Of a stretch of DNA of 64,000 nucleotides, positions 29,341 through 37,975 are shown piece by piece (within the stretch, counting starts at the first letter, position 1; each line of letters begins with the position of its first letter). The position numbers were made by a program, and so were the translations under genes. The stretch spans positions 1 through 64,000 of the forward strand of contig NZ_CP087164.1 of the NCBI RefSeq assembly GCF_021172045.1, written 5' to 3'. The DNA is from Capillimicrobium parvum (GTDB lineage Bacteria; Actinomycetota; Thermoleophilia; Solirubrobacterales; Solirubrobacteraceae). The notes beneath the pieces were generated by a model. That model had not been told where the DNA came from. It searched no databases and saw nothing but the letters and a program-made list of their open reading frames with translations.

Positions 29341-30182
29341 GGGCGCGGATCCTGCAGAAGCCTGACCGCGTCGCGCAGCGTGGTGCCCACCATCAGGCCT
29401 GCCGCCGCGGCGGTCTCATTGAGGAAGGAGATCACGCCGGAGGCGAACGTGTCGAACCCCTCACCGATGCGCGCGCTGTCGTGCGACACCGTCCCCCCGG
29501 GAATGCCCGCCGCGTCGAGCATCGGCAGCCGGCCGATCCCCGCCTGCTCCTTCCCGACGCCCGCGTCGTTGAAGAAGGCGGCCGCCACCGGGCGGGTCAC
29601 CGCGCGGGCGCCGACGACGCCTCCGTGCGAACCCGTGACGAGGATCGCGCTCACGGCGCTCCAGTCCGCATCGGCGTTCGAGTCGACGGCCACGACCGGT
29701 GGGCGACCCGGGACCACGACGGTGGCCTTCGGCTGCTCGGGGACCGCGGGCGGCCGTGCGGCCACCCGCATCGCCGTCGCCGCCAGAAGATCCGCGGCGG
29801 CGAGCGCCGTCATACCGGGCACGACCCCTGCGGCGCGCGCGTCCTCGTTGACGTGCGAGACCATCCCGGATGCATACGTGTCCTGCCCGTCGCCGATGCG
29901 TGCCGTGAGATGGCTGACCGTCGCGGCGGCCACGCTCCAGCGCTCGGCGTAGGCGAGGCCGGAGATGCCTGCCTGCTCCTTGCCGACACCGGCGTCGTTG
30001 AGGACGAGCCCCTTTGCTCCCAGCTGGATCCCGTACGCAACCGCCGTCGCACCTCCGTGGGATCCGCAGACCGCGACGCCGCCCGCCAGTCGCCCGGGCC
30101 ACGTGATCGAGTCGCCGACGACGATCGGGCAGTCGTCCACCTCGGCGACGACGGCCCAGCGGCCCAGTTCGATCGTGCTCAT
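29337..30182 (-). CDS. Unknown protein with two tandem copies of one domain
   Basis: 281 residues, no family recognised. It is an internal duplication: residues about 35-135 and 180-276 share the ordered motifs GSHGG, (F/L)NDAGVGKEQAGI, (A/G)(A/G)TVSH-x-(T/S)ARIG-(D/E)-G, DT(Y/F)ASG(M/V)(V/I)S, N and a G-containing end. There is no signal peptide or transmembrane helix, so it is probably cytoplasmic. The density of invariant Gly, Asp, His, Ser and Arg suggests an enzyme. It overlaps both neighbours (E1 beta and the SDR) by four bases, so it is translated as an integral part of the pathway. Confidence 0.75.
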   Translation of the reverse strand: MSTIELGRWAVVAEVDDCPIVVGDSITWPGRLAGGVAVCGSHGGATAVAYGIQLGAKGLVLNDAGVGKEQAGISGLAYAERWSVAAATVSHLTARIGDGQDTYASGMVSHVNEDARAAGVVPGMTALAAADLLAATAMRVAARPPAVPEQPKATVVVPGRPPVVAVDSNADADWSAVSAILVTGSHGGVVGARAVTRPVAAAFFNDAGVGKEQAGIGRLPMLDAAGIPGGTVSHDSARIGEGFDTFASGVISFLNETAAAAGLMVGTTLRDAVRLLQDPRP

Positions 30183-31141
30183 CGCACAAGCGCCCGGATG
30201 GCGCCGACGACCTCGTCCCGCCCGGGAAGGACCTCCTCCTCGAGCGGCTCGGAGAAGGGCACCGGCAGGTGCAGGGCGCAGACGCGCGCGGGCGCCGCGC
30301 GCAGGGCCGAGAAGGTCTCGGAGTCCTCGGTGACGAGGGCAACGACCTCCGCCGCGACCGAGCACATGGCGGGCGCCTCATCCGCGACCACGATCCGGCC
30401 CGTTCGCCGCACGGAGGCCCGGATCGTCGTCACGTCGAGCGGGGAGACCGTGCGCGGGTCGACGACCTCGATGGAGACGTCGCCGCTCAGCTCCTCCGCG
30501 GCCTCGAGGGCCAACGGCACCATCGACCCGACCGCGACCAGGGTGACGTCCGACCCTTCGCGCTTGACCTCGGCCTCACCGAGCGGGACCAGATGGCCCT
30601 GCGGGACCGGGCCGGCCGCGTCGGCCAGGCGCACCGGCTCGAAGCAGACGACGGGGTCGTCGTGGCGGATGGCGGCACGCAGCAGGCCCGCGGCGTCGGC
30701 CGGGCTCGACGGCACGACCACCTTCAGCCCGGCGATGTGGGCGTAGATCGAGTAGGGGCTCTGGGAGTGCTGGGCGGCGAGGCCGTGTCCGCCACCGCAG
30801 GGCGCCCGGAACACTGCCGGGACCCGCACCTGATCGCCCGACATCGACCGGAGCTTCGCCGCGTGGTTGATGACCTGGTCGAACGCATTGAAGGCGAACG
30901 TGATGTTGCGCCAGTAGACGACGGGTCGCTTGCCGGTCTGCGCGAGGCCCACCGCGAGGCCGGTGACCGCCGGCTCGGAGATCGGCGTCACCCGTGCTCG
31001 CGGCCCGAACTCCGCCGCCAGCGCGGGCGGGACCATCGTCCCGAGCATGCAGACGGACGGGTCCTGTCGCATCTCCTCAGCGACGACGGTCTCGAGCGCT
31101 GCCGCGTACGACATCGTCTTCGCGGTCGGCTCGCTCACCAT
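30179..31141 (-). CDS. 2-oxoacid dehydrogenase E1 beta subunit (transketolase-like)
   Basis: 320 residues with the transketolase pyrimidine domain (about 8-180; SYAAALETVVAEEMRQDP, ISEPAVTGLAVGLAQTG) and C-terminal transketolase domain (about 190-310; LVAVGSMVPLALEAAEEL, EVVDPRTVSPLD). Together with the E1 alpha subunit, whose stop it overlaps by seven bases, it forms the ThDP-dependent decarboxylase that oxidises pyruvate, acetoin or branched 2-oxoacids. No lipoyl E2 or dihydrolipoyl E3 gene is nearby. Confidence 0.92.
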   Translation of the reverse strand: MVSEPTAKTMSYAAALETVVAEEMRQDPSVCMLGTMVPPALAAEFGPRARVTPISEPAVTGLAVGLAQTGKRPVVYWRNITFAFNAFDQVINHAAKLRSMSGDQVRVPAVFRAPCGGGHGLAAQHSQSPYSIYAHIAGLKVVVPSSPADAAGLLRAAIRHDDPVVCFEPVRLADAAGPVPQGHLVPLGEAEVKREGSDVTLVAVGSMVPLALEAAEELSGDVSIEVVDPRTVSPLDVTTIRASVRRTGRIVVADEAPAMCSVAAEVVALVTEDSETFSALRAAPARVCALHLPVPFSEPLEEEVLPGRDEVVGAIRALVR

Positions 31142-32097
31142 GGCCCGCGCCCGGAGGTCTTGGCGAGCTCGGGGTAGGGGCTCATCTCGGCAAAGGCGAT
31201 CGCGCCCTCGACCGCCTCGCGGGCCTCGCGGTCGAGCTCGTCGCACGCGGGGGATGCGAGCGTGCCGTCCGCGATCAGCGCCTCGCGGAGGCGGGCGATC
31301 GGATCCCGTCGCCGCGCGGCGGCCAGGTCCTCGGCCGAGCGATGGTCCGGCATCGCGGCGAGACGCGACGCGTGCGGCCCCCAGCGGTCGACTACACACT
31401 CGATCAGCCGCGGCGCGCCGCCCGACCGGATGGCGTCGGCCGCGCGCTGCGCGCTCGCGCGCACCTCCACGACGTCGGCACCTTCGACGCGCTCGGACGC
31501 GATGCCGTGCGCCGCGGCGATCTCGGCCACGGTCTCGACCGCGAGCACCTCGGTCAGCGCCGATGCGCTGGCGATCCCGTTGGTCTCGCAGACGAACAGC
31601 ACCGGGAGCGACCACAGCGCTGCGAGGTTCATCGACTCGAACACCACTCCCTGGCCCGTGGCGCCGTCGCCGAAGAAGGCGATGACGACCCGGTCGTGCC
31701 CGTCGAGCGCCAGGCTGAGCGCGGCGCCGACCGCGTGCGGCACACCGGCGCCGACGATGCCGTTCGCCCCCAGCATCCCGCGCTCGAAGTCGGCGATGTG
31801 CATTGACCCGCCCATGCCGTGACACGATCCGCCAGCGCGGCCGAAGAGCTCGGCCATCATGCGGTCCACCTCGACGCCGGCGGCGATGCAGTGGCCGTGT
31901 CCGCGGTGGTTGCTGACCATCAGGTCGCCCGGCTCGAACACCGCGCCGACGCCGGCGGCGCAGCCCTCTTGCCCGATGTACGGGTGAACGGTGCCGCGGA
32001 TGCGTCCCGACTGGACGAGGCTGAGCGCGGCCTCGTCGAAGCGACGCATCAGCAGCATCCGCCGCAGAAGCTCGGCCCGCCCGTCATCCGGTTTCAC
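31135..32097 (-). CDS. 2-oxoacid dehydrogenase E1 alpha subunit
   Basis: 320 residues. The ThDP motif GDGATGQGVVFESMNLAALW continues to LPVLFVCETN (GDG...N spacing normal), and the HPYIGQEGCAAGV and HRGHGHCIAAG motifs place it with acetoin/pyruvate dehydrogenase E1 alpha proteins. It works with the beta subunit encoded next. GTG start overlaps the upstream ThDP enzyme stop (GTGA). Confidence 0.93.
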   Translation of the reverse strand: MKPDDGRAELLRRMLLMRRFDEAALSLVQSGRIRGTVHPYIGQEGCAAGVGAVFEPGDLMVSNHRGHGHCIAAGVEVDRMMAELFGRAGGSCHGMGGSMHIADFERGMLGANGIVGAGVPHAVGAALSLALDGHDRVVIAFFGDGATGQGVVFESMNLAALWSLPVLFVCETNGIASASALTEVLAVETVAEIAAAHGIASERVEGADVVEVRASAQRAADAIRSGGAPRLIECVVDRWGPHASRLAAMPDHRSAEDLAAARRRDPIARLREALIADGTLASPACDELDREAREAVEGAIAFAEMSPYPELAKTSGRGPW

Positions 32098-33833
32098 GCC
32101 GGGCGGTCTCCCGCCTTGATCGGCTGGGCGGCGCGGCTGTCGAGCCCGGGAAGCATCTCGGCGGGGTCTCGGGTGACCGCGACGTCGACGACCGACGGCC
32201 CAGGGTGGGCGATCGCCTCAGCCAGTGCGGCCGACAGATCGGCCGGATCGTCGACGCGCGCGCCGTGGCAGCCGAACGCGCGAGCGACCGCGCCGAAGTC
32301 CAGCTCGACGAGGTCGCTGGACTGGTAGGCCCCGGCCCCGTACACCGCGTGCTGCAGCGCCTTCACGTAGCCGGACGCGGCGTTGTTGACCACGACGAGG
32401 GTGATCGGGGCGTCGATGCGACGGGCGACCTCCAAGCCGCCGGCGGTCATCGTGAGCCCGCCGTCGCCGGTCAGGCCCACGACCGGACCGCCGGGGTGTG
32501 CGAGCTGGGCGCCGATGCTCCCGGGCAGGCCGTAGCCGATCGACGCGAAGCCGCGATCTGCGACGAACGTCCGCCCGCTGCGGGTCGCGTCGTAGAGGAG
32601 ACCGGCCCAGTGGCTCGCAAAGCCGCCGTCGGCGACCAGGACCCCGTCGTCGGGAATCGCCGCGCGCAGCTCGGCGATCAGGCGCGGCATGACGATCGGC
32701 CGCTCGTCGCTGGCGGACAGCTCGCGGGTCTCGCTCGCCCAGAGCGCCTTGCGGGCTCCGACCTCCACGCCATAAGCGTCACGCGACGTCGCCGGGTGTG
32801 CGCCGAGCGCCGCCTCGAGGTCAGCGAGGCCGCATCCCGCGTCGCCCCAGAGGCCGGCGTCGACACGGGTCCAGCGCCCGATCTCCTCCGCGGACACGTC
32901 CAGATGGATGATGGGCGTCGAGGGCAGGGGCAGCGTGTAGCGCTTCGTCGCGATCTCGCCCAGCTTGCATCCCACGACCAGCAGGCAGTCGGACTCGAGG
33001 ATCAGGTCGTTGGCGATCCGGCTGTACCGACCGAACACGCCCACCGAGAGCGGGTGGACGCACGGCACCGCCCCCTTGCCGCTCAGCGTATGCGCGACGG
33101 GGATCCCGTGGCGCTCGCACAACCGGAGCAGCGGGTCGTACGCACGGGACAGGTGGACGCCTCCGCCCGCGAGGATGAGCGGCCGCTCTGCCGCCGCGAG
33201 CAGATCTGCCGCGCGCATGACCGCGTCCGCATCCGGTCGCGTGCGCCGCGCGGGGATCGCGCACGACGTCTCGTCGGCGCGAAAGTCGTCTTCGTCGAAC
33301 TCGAACTCGCCATGGGAGACGTCCTCCGGCAGCACGATGACGACCGGCCCGGGACGCCCCGCCGTCGCGACGGCGAACGCCCGCCGGACCAGCTCGGGGA
33401 TCCGGGTGCCGTCCTCTACGCGGACGATCTCCTTGACCGCCGGCCGGAGGATGTCGATCTGCTGAGTCTCCTGGGTCATGTTCCGCGTCGCGTACGACCG
33501 GTGTGCATCGCCGACGACTGCCACCAGCGGGATGCCCCCGTTCAGCGACTCGACCAGGCCCGTCACGAGATTGGTCGCCCCCGGGCCGAGTGTCGCGTCG
33601 CAGGTACCGGGCCGTCCGGTCATACGGGCGTAGGCGTCTGCGGCGAACGCTCCTGAGCGCTCGTCCTCGATGAGGTGGTGAACGAGGCCCAGTTCGCGCA
33701 CGCCCTCGTAGAACGGCAGCAGCTGAAACCCACCCATTCCAAAAATGGGACCTACCCGATGAGCCTCGAACATGCGAGCGAGTGCCTGCCCACCTGTAAC
33801 GCGAGTCAACAGCTGTGTCTTACTCACTCCCAT
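32094..33833 (-). CDS. ThDP-dependent enzyme, acetolactate-synthase family
   Basis: 579 residues from the ATG at 33833. Three-domain ThDP fold: an N-terminal pyrimidine-binding domain with the catalytic Glu in LIEDERSGAFAADAYAR, a central FAD/NAD-like domain, and a C-terminal pyrophosphate domain with GDGGLTMTAGG running to VVNNAASG. It could be a decarboxylase, a carboligase or a benzaldehyde-lyase-like enzyme; true acetolactate synthase is unlikely because no small regulatory subunit accompanies it. Start: an 18-bp direct repeat at the 5' end creates two similar frames; the ATG within it is chosen. Confidence 0.85.
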   Translation of the reverse strand: MGVSKTQLLTRVTGGQALARMFEAHRVGPIFGMGGFQLLPFYEGVRELGLVHHLIEDERSGAFAADAYARMTGRPGTCDATLGPGATNLVTGLVESLNGGIPLVAVVGDAHRSYATRNMTQETQQIDILRPAVKEIVRVEDGTRIPELVRRAFAVATAGRPGPVVIVLPEDVSHGEFEFDEDDFRADETSCAIPARRTRPDADAVMRAADLLAAAERPLILAGGGVHLSRAYDPLLRLCERHGIPVAHTLSGKGAVPCVHPLSVGVFGRYSRIANDLILESDCLLVVGCKLGEIATKRYTLPLPSTPIIHLDVSAEEIGRWTRVDAGLWGDAGCGLADLEAALGAHPATSRDAYGVEVGARKALWASETRELSASDERPIVMPRLIAELRAAIPDDGVLVADGGFASHWAGLLYDATRSGRTFVADRGFASIGYGLPGSIGAQLAHPGGPVVGLTGDGGLTMTAGGLEVARRIDAPITLVVVNNAASGYVKALQHAVYGAGAYQSSDLVELDFGAVARAFGCHGARVDDPADLSAALAEAIAHPGPSVVDVAVTRDPAEMLPGLDSRAAQPIKAGDRPA

Positions 33834-33847
33834 GTTCTTACTCACTC
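33818..33847 (-). repeat. 18-bp direct repeat at the start of the ThDP gene
   Basis: On the minus strand the sequence GAGTGAGTAAGA occurs twice with an 18-base period, once before and once after the ATG at 33833. It repeats six codons (VSKNMG/VSKTQ) and also the translation-start region. Confidence 0.7.
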
Positions 33848-33882
33848 TCACGCGCGGACGCAAAGTCGTGATACACCTCGCG

Positions 33883-33912
33883 TTGATAGACGAGCGTGAT
33901 CATTGGTGTCAG
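33883..33912 (-). promoter_or_regulatory. Internal promoter before the ThDP gene
   Basis: Minus-strand -35 CTGACA (33912-33907) and -10 TATCAA (33888-33883), 18-base spacer (or CTATCA with 17). It lies in the only sizeable gap (119 bases) of the 13-gene operon, between the SDR at 33953 and the ThDP gene, so the last seven genes may have their own promoter. Confidence 0.45.
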
Positions 33913-33952
33913 CACTCCCCGGATCACCGTGTTCACCGAGGAGGGCTCGGGG

Positions 33953-34690
33953 TCAGATCGTGAACATCCCGCCGTTGACGTTGATGGTCTCGCCGGTGAC
34001 ATAGCTGGAAGCGTCCGAGGCCAAGAACGCGACCACCTCGGCGATCTCGGAGGGCTCCGCGTACCGCTCGAGCGGAATCGCGCTGATGGTCTTCGCGTCG
34101 AGCAGATCGTGCGCCTCGGTCATGGGCGTCCTGACGGGGCCCGGAGCGATGCAGTTGACGCGGATGCCATCGGGCCCGCACTGCGCCGCCAGCGTTTGCG
34201 TGAACGCGATCAGTCCCCCGTTGGACGCCACGTACGCGACCGACCCCTTGACCGACTTCGTCCGGCCGCTCATGGACGAGATGTTGATCACCGCGCCGTG
34301 GCGTCCGTGGGCCATGAGCGGTATCGCCGCACGGCACACGCGGTACGCGGCCGTGAGGTTGATGTCCATCACACGCTGCCACTCCCGCTCATCCAGATCC
34401 GCGATGGAGCCGCTGGAGAAGACCCCGGCGGCGTTGACGACGACGCGCAGCGCACCGGCGCCGGCCGCTGTCCGGATCGCCTCGGTCACCGCGTCGCTGT
34501 CGCTCAGGTCGGCGACGAGCGGAAGGCCATGCCCGCCGCTTGTGGCGATCTCGCGGATGGTGGCGTCCACGCCGGTGCCGTCGCGGTCGAGAAGACCGAC
34601 GATCAGCCCGTCCGCGGCCAGTCGCAGAGCGGAGGCTTTGCCGATGCCGCTCGCTGCGCCCGTCACGACCCCCACATGTGCTTCCGGCAT
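33953..34690 (-). CDS. SDR oxidoreductase
   Basis: 245 residues, classical SDR: TGAASGIGKASALR (about 10-23), NAAGVF, ISSMSGRT with the catalytic serine, YVASNGG (Tyr; the usual Lys position is Asn-Gly here, read YVASNGG, so the YxxxK pair is Y-V-A-S-N), and VTGETINVNGGMF. The missing canonical lysine is notable. D-R after the second strand suggests NAD. Seven bases downstream of the next SDR. Substrate unknown. Confidence 0.88.
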   Translation of the reverse strand: MPEAHVGVVTGAASGIGKASALRLAADGLIVGLLDRDGTGVDATIREIATSGGHGLPLVADLSDSDAVTEAIRTAAGAGALRVVVNAAGVFSSGSIADLDEREWQRVMDINLTAAYRVCRAAIPLMAHGRHGAVINISSMSGRTKSVKGSVAYVASNGGLIAFTQTLAAQCGPDGIRVNCIAPGPVRTPMTEAHDLLDAKTISAIPLERYAEPSEIAEVVAFLASDASSYVTGETINVNGGMFTI

Positions 34691-34697
34691 AGGACGG

Positions 34698-35555
34698 CTA
34701 CCCCGCCACGGGCCTGACCTCGACCGAGACCTGCTCGAATCGCGCGAGGTCCGCCTCCACCGCAGCCATCTTGGTCCGGATCATGTCGATCGCATCGGCC
34801 CCGAGCGCGAGGTTCAGGGGCGGCTCCGGGGCGGTGAGGCCGCGGAGGATCCCGCGCGCCGCCGAATGCGCGTCGGCCGCCTCAGGGGGGTAGGGGCTGT
34901 TGATGTACTCACGCGTCACGCCCGCCGAGGCGTCGTACTCGGGCATGCGCTTCTCCGAGGACCGCGACGCCTTCGCATGGAAGTTGGTCCTCACCAGGCC
35001 GGGGGCGACGATCGTCACACCGATCCCGAACTCGGCCACCTCGATCGCGAGTCCTTCCAGCAGCGCGTTGACCGCCGCCTTGCTGGCGCAGTAGCCGGCG
35101 ACGCCCGGCTGGCCCTGGAACGCGCCCTTGGACGTGAGGATCGCGATGTGGCCGCTCCGCTGCGCGCGCATCGTCGGGAGGACCGCGTGGATGAGGCGGT
35201 GGGTGCCGAGGACGTTGACGTCGAAGAGGTGCTGCATCTCGTCAACGCTGCACTCCTCCACGCTCCCGACGAGGCCGGTGCTCCCACAGCCGACGAGGTA
35301 GTCGATGCGACCGAAGGCGTCGAGCGTCGCCGCGGCCGCCGCGCCGATCGACGCCTCGTCCGTGAGCTCGAGCGCGTGGACGGCGATCCTGCCGTCGGCG
35401 CCGTCGGCGACCGCCCGGACGTCGTCCACCGTACGAGCCGTCGCCATGACCCGTTGTCCCTCGTCGCGCAGCGTCTCCGCGAGCGCCCGTCCGATGCCCG
35501 TCGAGCACCCGGTGAGCAACCAGACCGCGCCACCGCCGTTGCCGTTCTCAGCCAT
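34698..35555 (-). CDS. SDR oxidoreductase, TGCSTGIGR subfamily
   Basis: 285 residues with the cofactor motif TGCSTGIGR (about 15-23), typical of SDRs related to retinol/17-beta-type dehydrogenases, the serine in ILTSKGAFQGQPG and the YCASK pair. The C-terminal extension (about 210-285), rich in charged residues, is typical of this subfamily. The usual NNAG motif is replaced by GCGSTG. Part of a run of three consecutive SDR genes. Confidence 0.9.
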   Translation of the reverse strand: MAENGNGGGAVWLLTGCSTGIGRALAETLRDEGQRVMATARTVDDVRAVADGADGRIAVHALELTDEASIGAAAAATLDAFGRIDYLVGCGSTGLVGSVEECSVDEMQHLFDVNVLGTHRLIHAVLPTMRAQRSGHIAILTSKGAFQGQPGVAGYCASKAAVNALLEGLAIEVAEFGIGVTIVAPGLVRTNFHAKASRSSEKRMPEYDASAGVTREYINSPYPPEAADAHSAARGILRGLTAPEPPLNLALGADAIDMIRTKMAAVEADLARFEQVSVEVRPVAG

Positions 35556-35582
35556 CCTTCACCTCAACCCTCGCTCTCGCCA

Positions 35583-36365
35583 TCACGGGGTCATGTACCA
35601 GCCCGCGGAGACGTTGATGACCGTGCCGGTGATCCCGCTCGCCTCGTCTGACGCCAGGAACGCCACGGTGTTCGCGACCTCCTCGCTCGTCGGGAAGCGG
35701 CCCATCGCAGCGTCCGCCTCCTTGTCCTCGTACAGATGCCAGTTGTCGCGAATGAACTTCGAGTCCACGATCCCCGGCGCGACGCAGTTGCACCGGATCC
35801 CGCTTTTCCCGAGCTCGAACGCGACGTCGCGCGTGAGTGACTGCAGCGCCGCCTTCAGGGCCCCGTAGAGCCCTTCGTTCCAGCCGCCGACGTACGCCGC
35901 CACTGAGGTGATGTTCACGATCGAACCGTGACCGCGCGCCTTCATGCCGGGGGCGACGGCCTTCACGAGCATCCACGGGGCGGTGAAGTCGACCTGAACG
36001 AGCTCGTCCCAGGTCTCCATGGGGGTGTCCACCACATCGCCGAACGCCGTGATGGCCGCGTTGTTGACGAGGATGTCGATCGCTCCGACCTCTGCTTCGA
36101 TCGCCCGGACGATCTCCCCGACCCTGTCGCGGTCGCGCAGGTCCAGCTCGAACGCAGGCGGCTGGGGGCCGTATCGCTCGGTCATCGCCTCGCGCATCCG
36201 CTCGAGGCGGAACGCGCTGCGATCGGTGAGGACGACGCGGGCTCCCTCGGCCGCGAGCTGGATCGCAGTGTGCTTGCCGATGTCGCGCCCGGCCGCACCG
36301 GTCACCAGGGCCACGCGGCCGGCGAGGCGTCCGCGTCCTGCGGCCGCCTGCGCCGATGTGGTCAT
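35583..36365 (-). CDS. SDR oxidoreductase
   Basis: 260 residues: VTGAAGRDIGKHTA (about 20-33; two extra residues in the GxxxGxG turn), NNAAITAFG, ITSVAAYVGG, YGALK catalytic pair, and ITGTVINVSAGWYMTP at the end. Start ATG at 36365 overlaps the CoA ligase stop (ATGA). It differs clearly from the two SDRs after it, so the trio probably handles different steps or stereoisomers. Confidence 0.9.
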   Translation of the reverse strand: MTTSAQAAAGRGRLAGRVALVTGAAGRDIGKHTAIQLAAEGARVVLTDRSAFRLERMREAMTERYGPQPPAFELDLRDRDRVGEIVRAIEAEVGAIDILVNNAAITAFGDVVDTPMETWDELVQVDFTAPWMLVKAVAPGMKARGHGSIVNITSVAAYVGGWNEGLYGALKAALQSLTRDVAFELGKSGIRCNCVAPGIVDSKFIRDNWHLYEDKEADAAMGRFPTSEEVANTVAFLASDEASGITGTVINVSAGWYMTP

Positions 36366-37975
36366 GCCGCCCCCTTCGCCGGCGCGCGACGGGCACGGCC
36401 GAGGTCGGCCGTGTCGCCGGTGACCCCCTCCCGGCGCAGGCCCGTCTTCTGGACTTTGCCGTTCGCCGTGCGGGGGAGCGTGTCCGTCCGCCTGAAGTAC
36501 CGCGGCACCGCGAAGAACGGCAGCCGCTCGGCGCAATGCGCCCGCAGGTCGTCCCAGTCGAGCTCGTGCCTGGCACTCGGGACGACGGCCAGCATGACGT
36601 CGTCCTCGCTCAGGTCGGACGGCACAGCGTAGACCGCGGCGTCGGCGACCGCGGGGTGGCTGAGCGCCACCTGCTCGACCTCAAACGACGACACGTTCTC
36701 GCCGCGACTGCGAATCGCGTCCTTCTTGCGGTCGACGAAGTAGAAGTGGCCGTTCTCGTCGGCGCGCATGAAGTCGCCGGTGTGGATCCACTGGTTCTGC
36801 CACGCCTCGACGGTCGCATCCGACTTGCGCCAGTACCCGAGGGGCGTGATGTGCGGCACCTTCGGCCGCACGAGCATCTCGCCGATCACGCCGGGCGGGA
36901 CGGGACGGTCATCGTCGTCGGCGAGGATCAGCTCCCATTCCGGGAACGCCTGCCCGGCCGAGCCGACCTGGGTCTCAGCGGTCGTCGTGAGCGTCCCCGC
37001 GTCGGTGAGGCCGTAGAACGTGATGACGTGAAGGCCGAAGCGATCCTCGAGCTCGTGGTGGTACTCGATGGAAGCCGGCACGACGCAGGCGGTCCGCAGC
37101 GGGTTCCGGCGCTCGGCGTCGCACGGCTCGCGCTGCAGCAGCAGCGTCGCCATCGATCCGAGCATCGGGGTCGTCGTCCCACCGGCCGCGACGACCTCGT
37201 CCCAGAACGAGGACACGCTGAACCGCGGCGAGACCACCACCGGCGTGTCGTGCAGGATCGCGCCGAGGGTCACGTTCAGCAGGGCGTTCACATGGAACAG
37301 CGGCAGGCACGTGAACGCGACGTCGCCCGGCACGTACGCGTACCCGCGCGCGCCGGCGTCGGCGAACGCGAGCGTGGAGCCGTGGCTGTACACGATTCCC
37401 TTGGGCGGGCCGGTGGTCCCCGACGTATAGAGGATCATCGAGCGGTCGCGCCGCTTCTGCGCGACGGGCGTGAACCCGTCGGCGGTCCGCGGTGCGCCGA
37501 CGAAGTCGTCGTAGCCCTCGCCCTCGACGGCCGGGGCGTCTCCGACCACGACGAGCCGCAGGTCGGTGTCCGCGCTCTCGCCGCGCAGCAGCGCGGCGAA
37601 CTCCGCGCCGACGATGGCCAGCCGCGCCTCCGCGTCCTCGATCTGGTAACGCAGCGAAGTGCCGCGCAATCCCGTGTTGAGCGGGACCATCGTCGCCGCC
37701 GCGGCCGAGCAGCCGAAGAACGTGAAGAGGAACTCCTCGCGGTTGTCGAGCATGACGATGACGCGGTCACCGGGCTCGACGCCGGCGCGTTGGAGCGCCG
37801 CGCCGAACCGCATCGATTCAGCATGCAGCTCGGACGACGTCAGGTCTCGTCCGGCGAGGAACCGCACGCACGACTCGTCCGGACGTCTCGCCACGGCGAT
37901 CTCGAGCGCCCCGTGCACCGTCGTGGAAAGCTCTGGGAACGGCTCAAGCTCGGTGGCCGGCACGTGACCGCTCAC
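36362..37975 (-). CDS. AMP-forming acyl-CoA ligase
   Basis: 537 residues, adenylate-forming family. P-loop YTSGTTGPPKG (about 183-193), YGLTDAG, YWRKSDATVEAW...HTGDFM, DRKKDAIRSRGENVSS and the C-terminal GKVQKTGLR lysine are all intact. It activates a carboxylic acid to its CoA thioester; the sequence resembles crotonobetaine/carnitine-CoA and medium-chain ligases. In a scheme with SDR then HyuA/HyuB, it would trap the carboxylated product as a 3-oxoacyl-CoA (inference). GTG start overlaps the permease stop (GTGA). Confidence 0.92.
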   Translation of the reverse strand: MSGHVPATELEPFPELSTTVHGALEIAVARRPDESCVRFLAGRDLTSSELHAESMRFGAALQRAGVEPGDRVIVMLDNREEFLFTFFGCSAAAATMVPLNTGLRGTSLRYQIEDAEARLAIVGAEFAALLRGESADTDLRLVVVGDAPAVEGEGYDDFVGAPRTADGFTPVAQKRRDRSMILYTSGTTGPPKGIVYSHGSTLAFADAGARGYAYVPGDVAFTCLPLFHVNALLNVTLGAILHDTPVVVSPRFSVSSFWDEVVAAGGTTTPMLGSMATLLLQREPCDAERRNPLRTACVVPASIEYHHELEDRFGLHVITFYGLTDAGTLTTTAETQVGSAGQAFPEWELILADDDDRPVPPGVIGEMLVRPKVPHITPLGYWRKSDATVEAWQNQWIHTGDFMRADENGHFYFVDRKKDAIRSRGENVSSFEVEQVALSHPAVADAAVYAVPSDLSEDDVMLAVVPSARHELDWDDLRAHCAERLPFFAVPRYFRRTDTLPRTANGKVQKTGLRREGVTGDTADLGRARRAPAKGAA

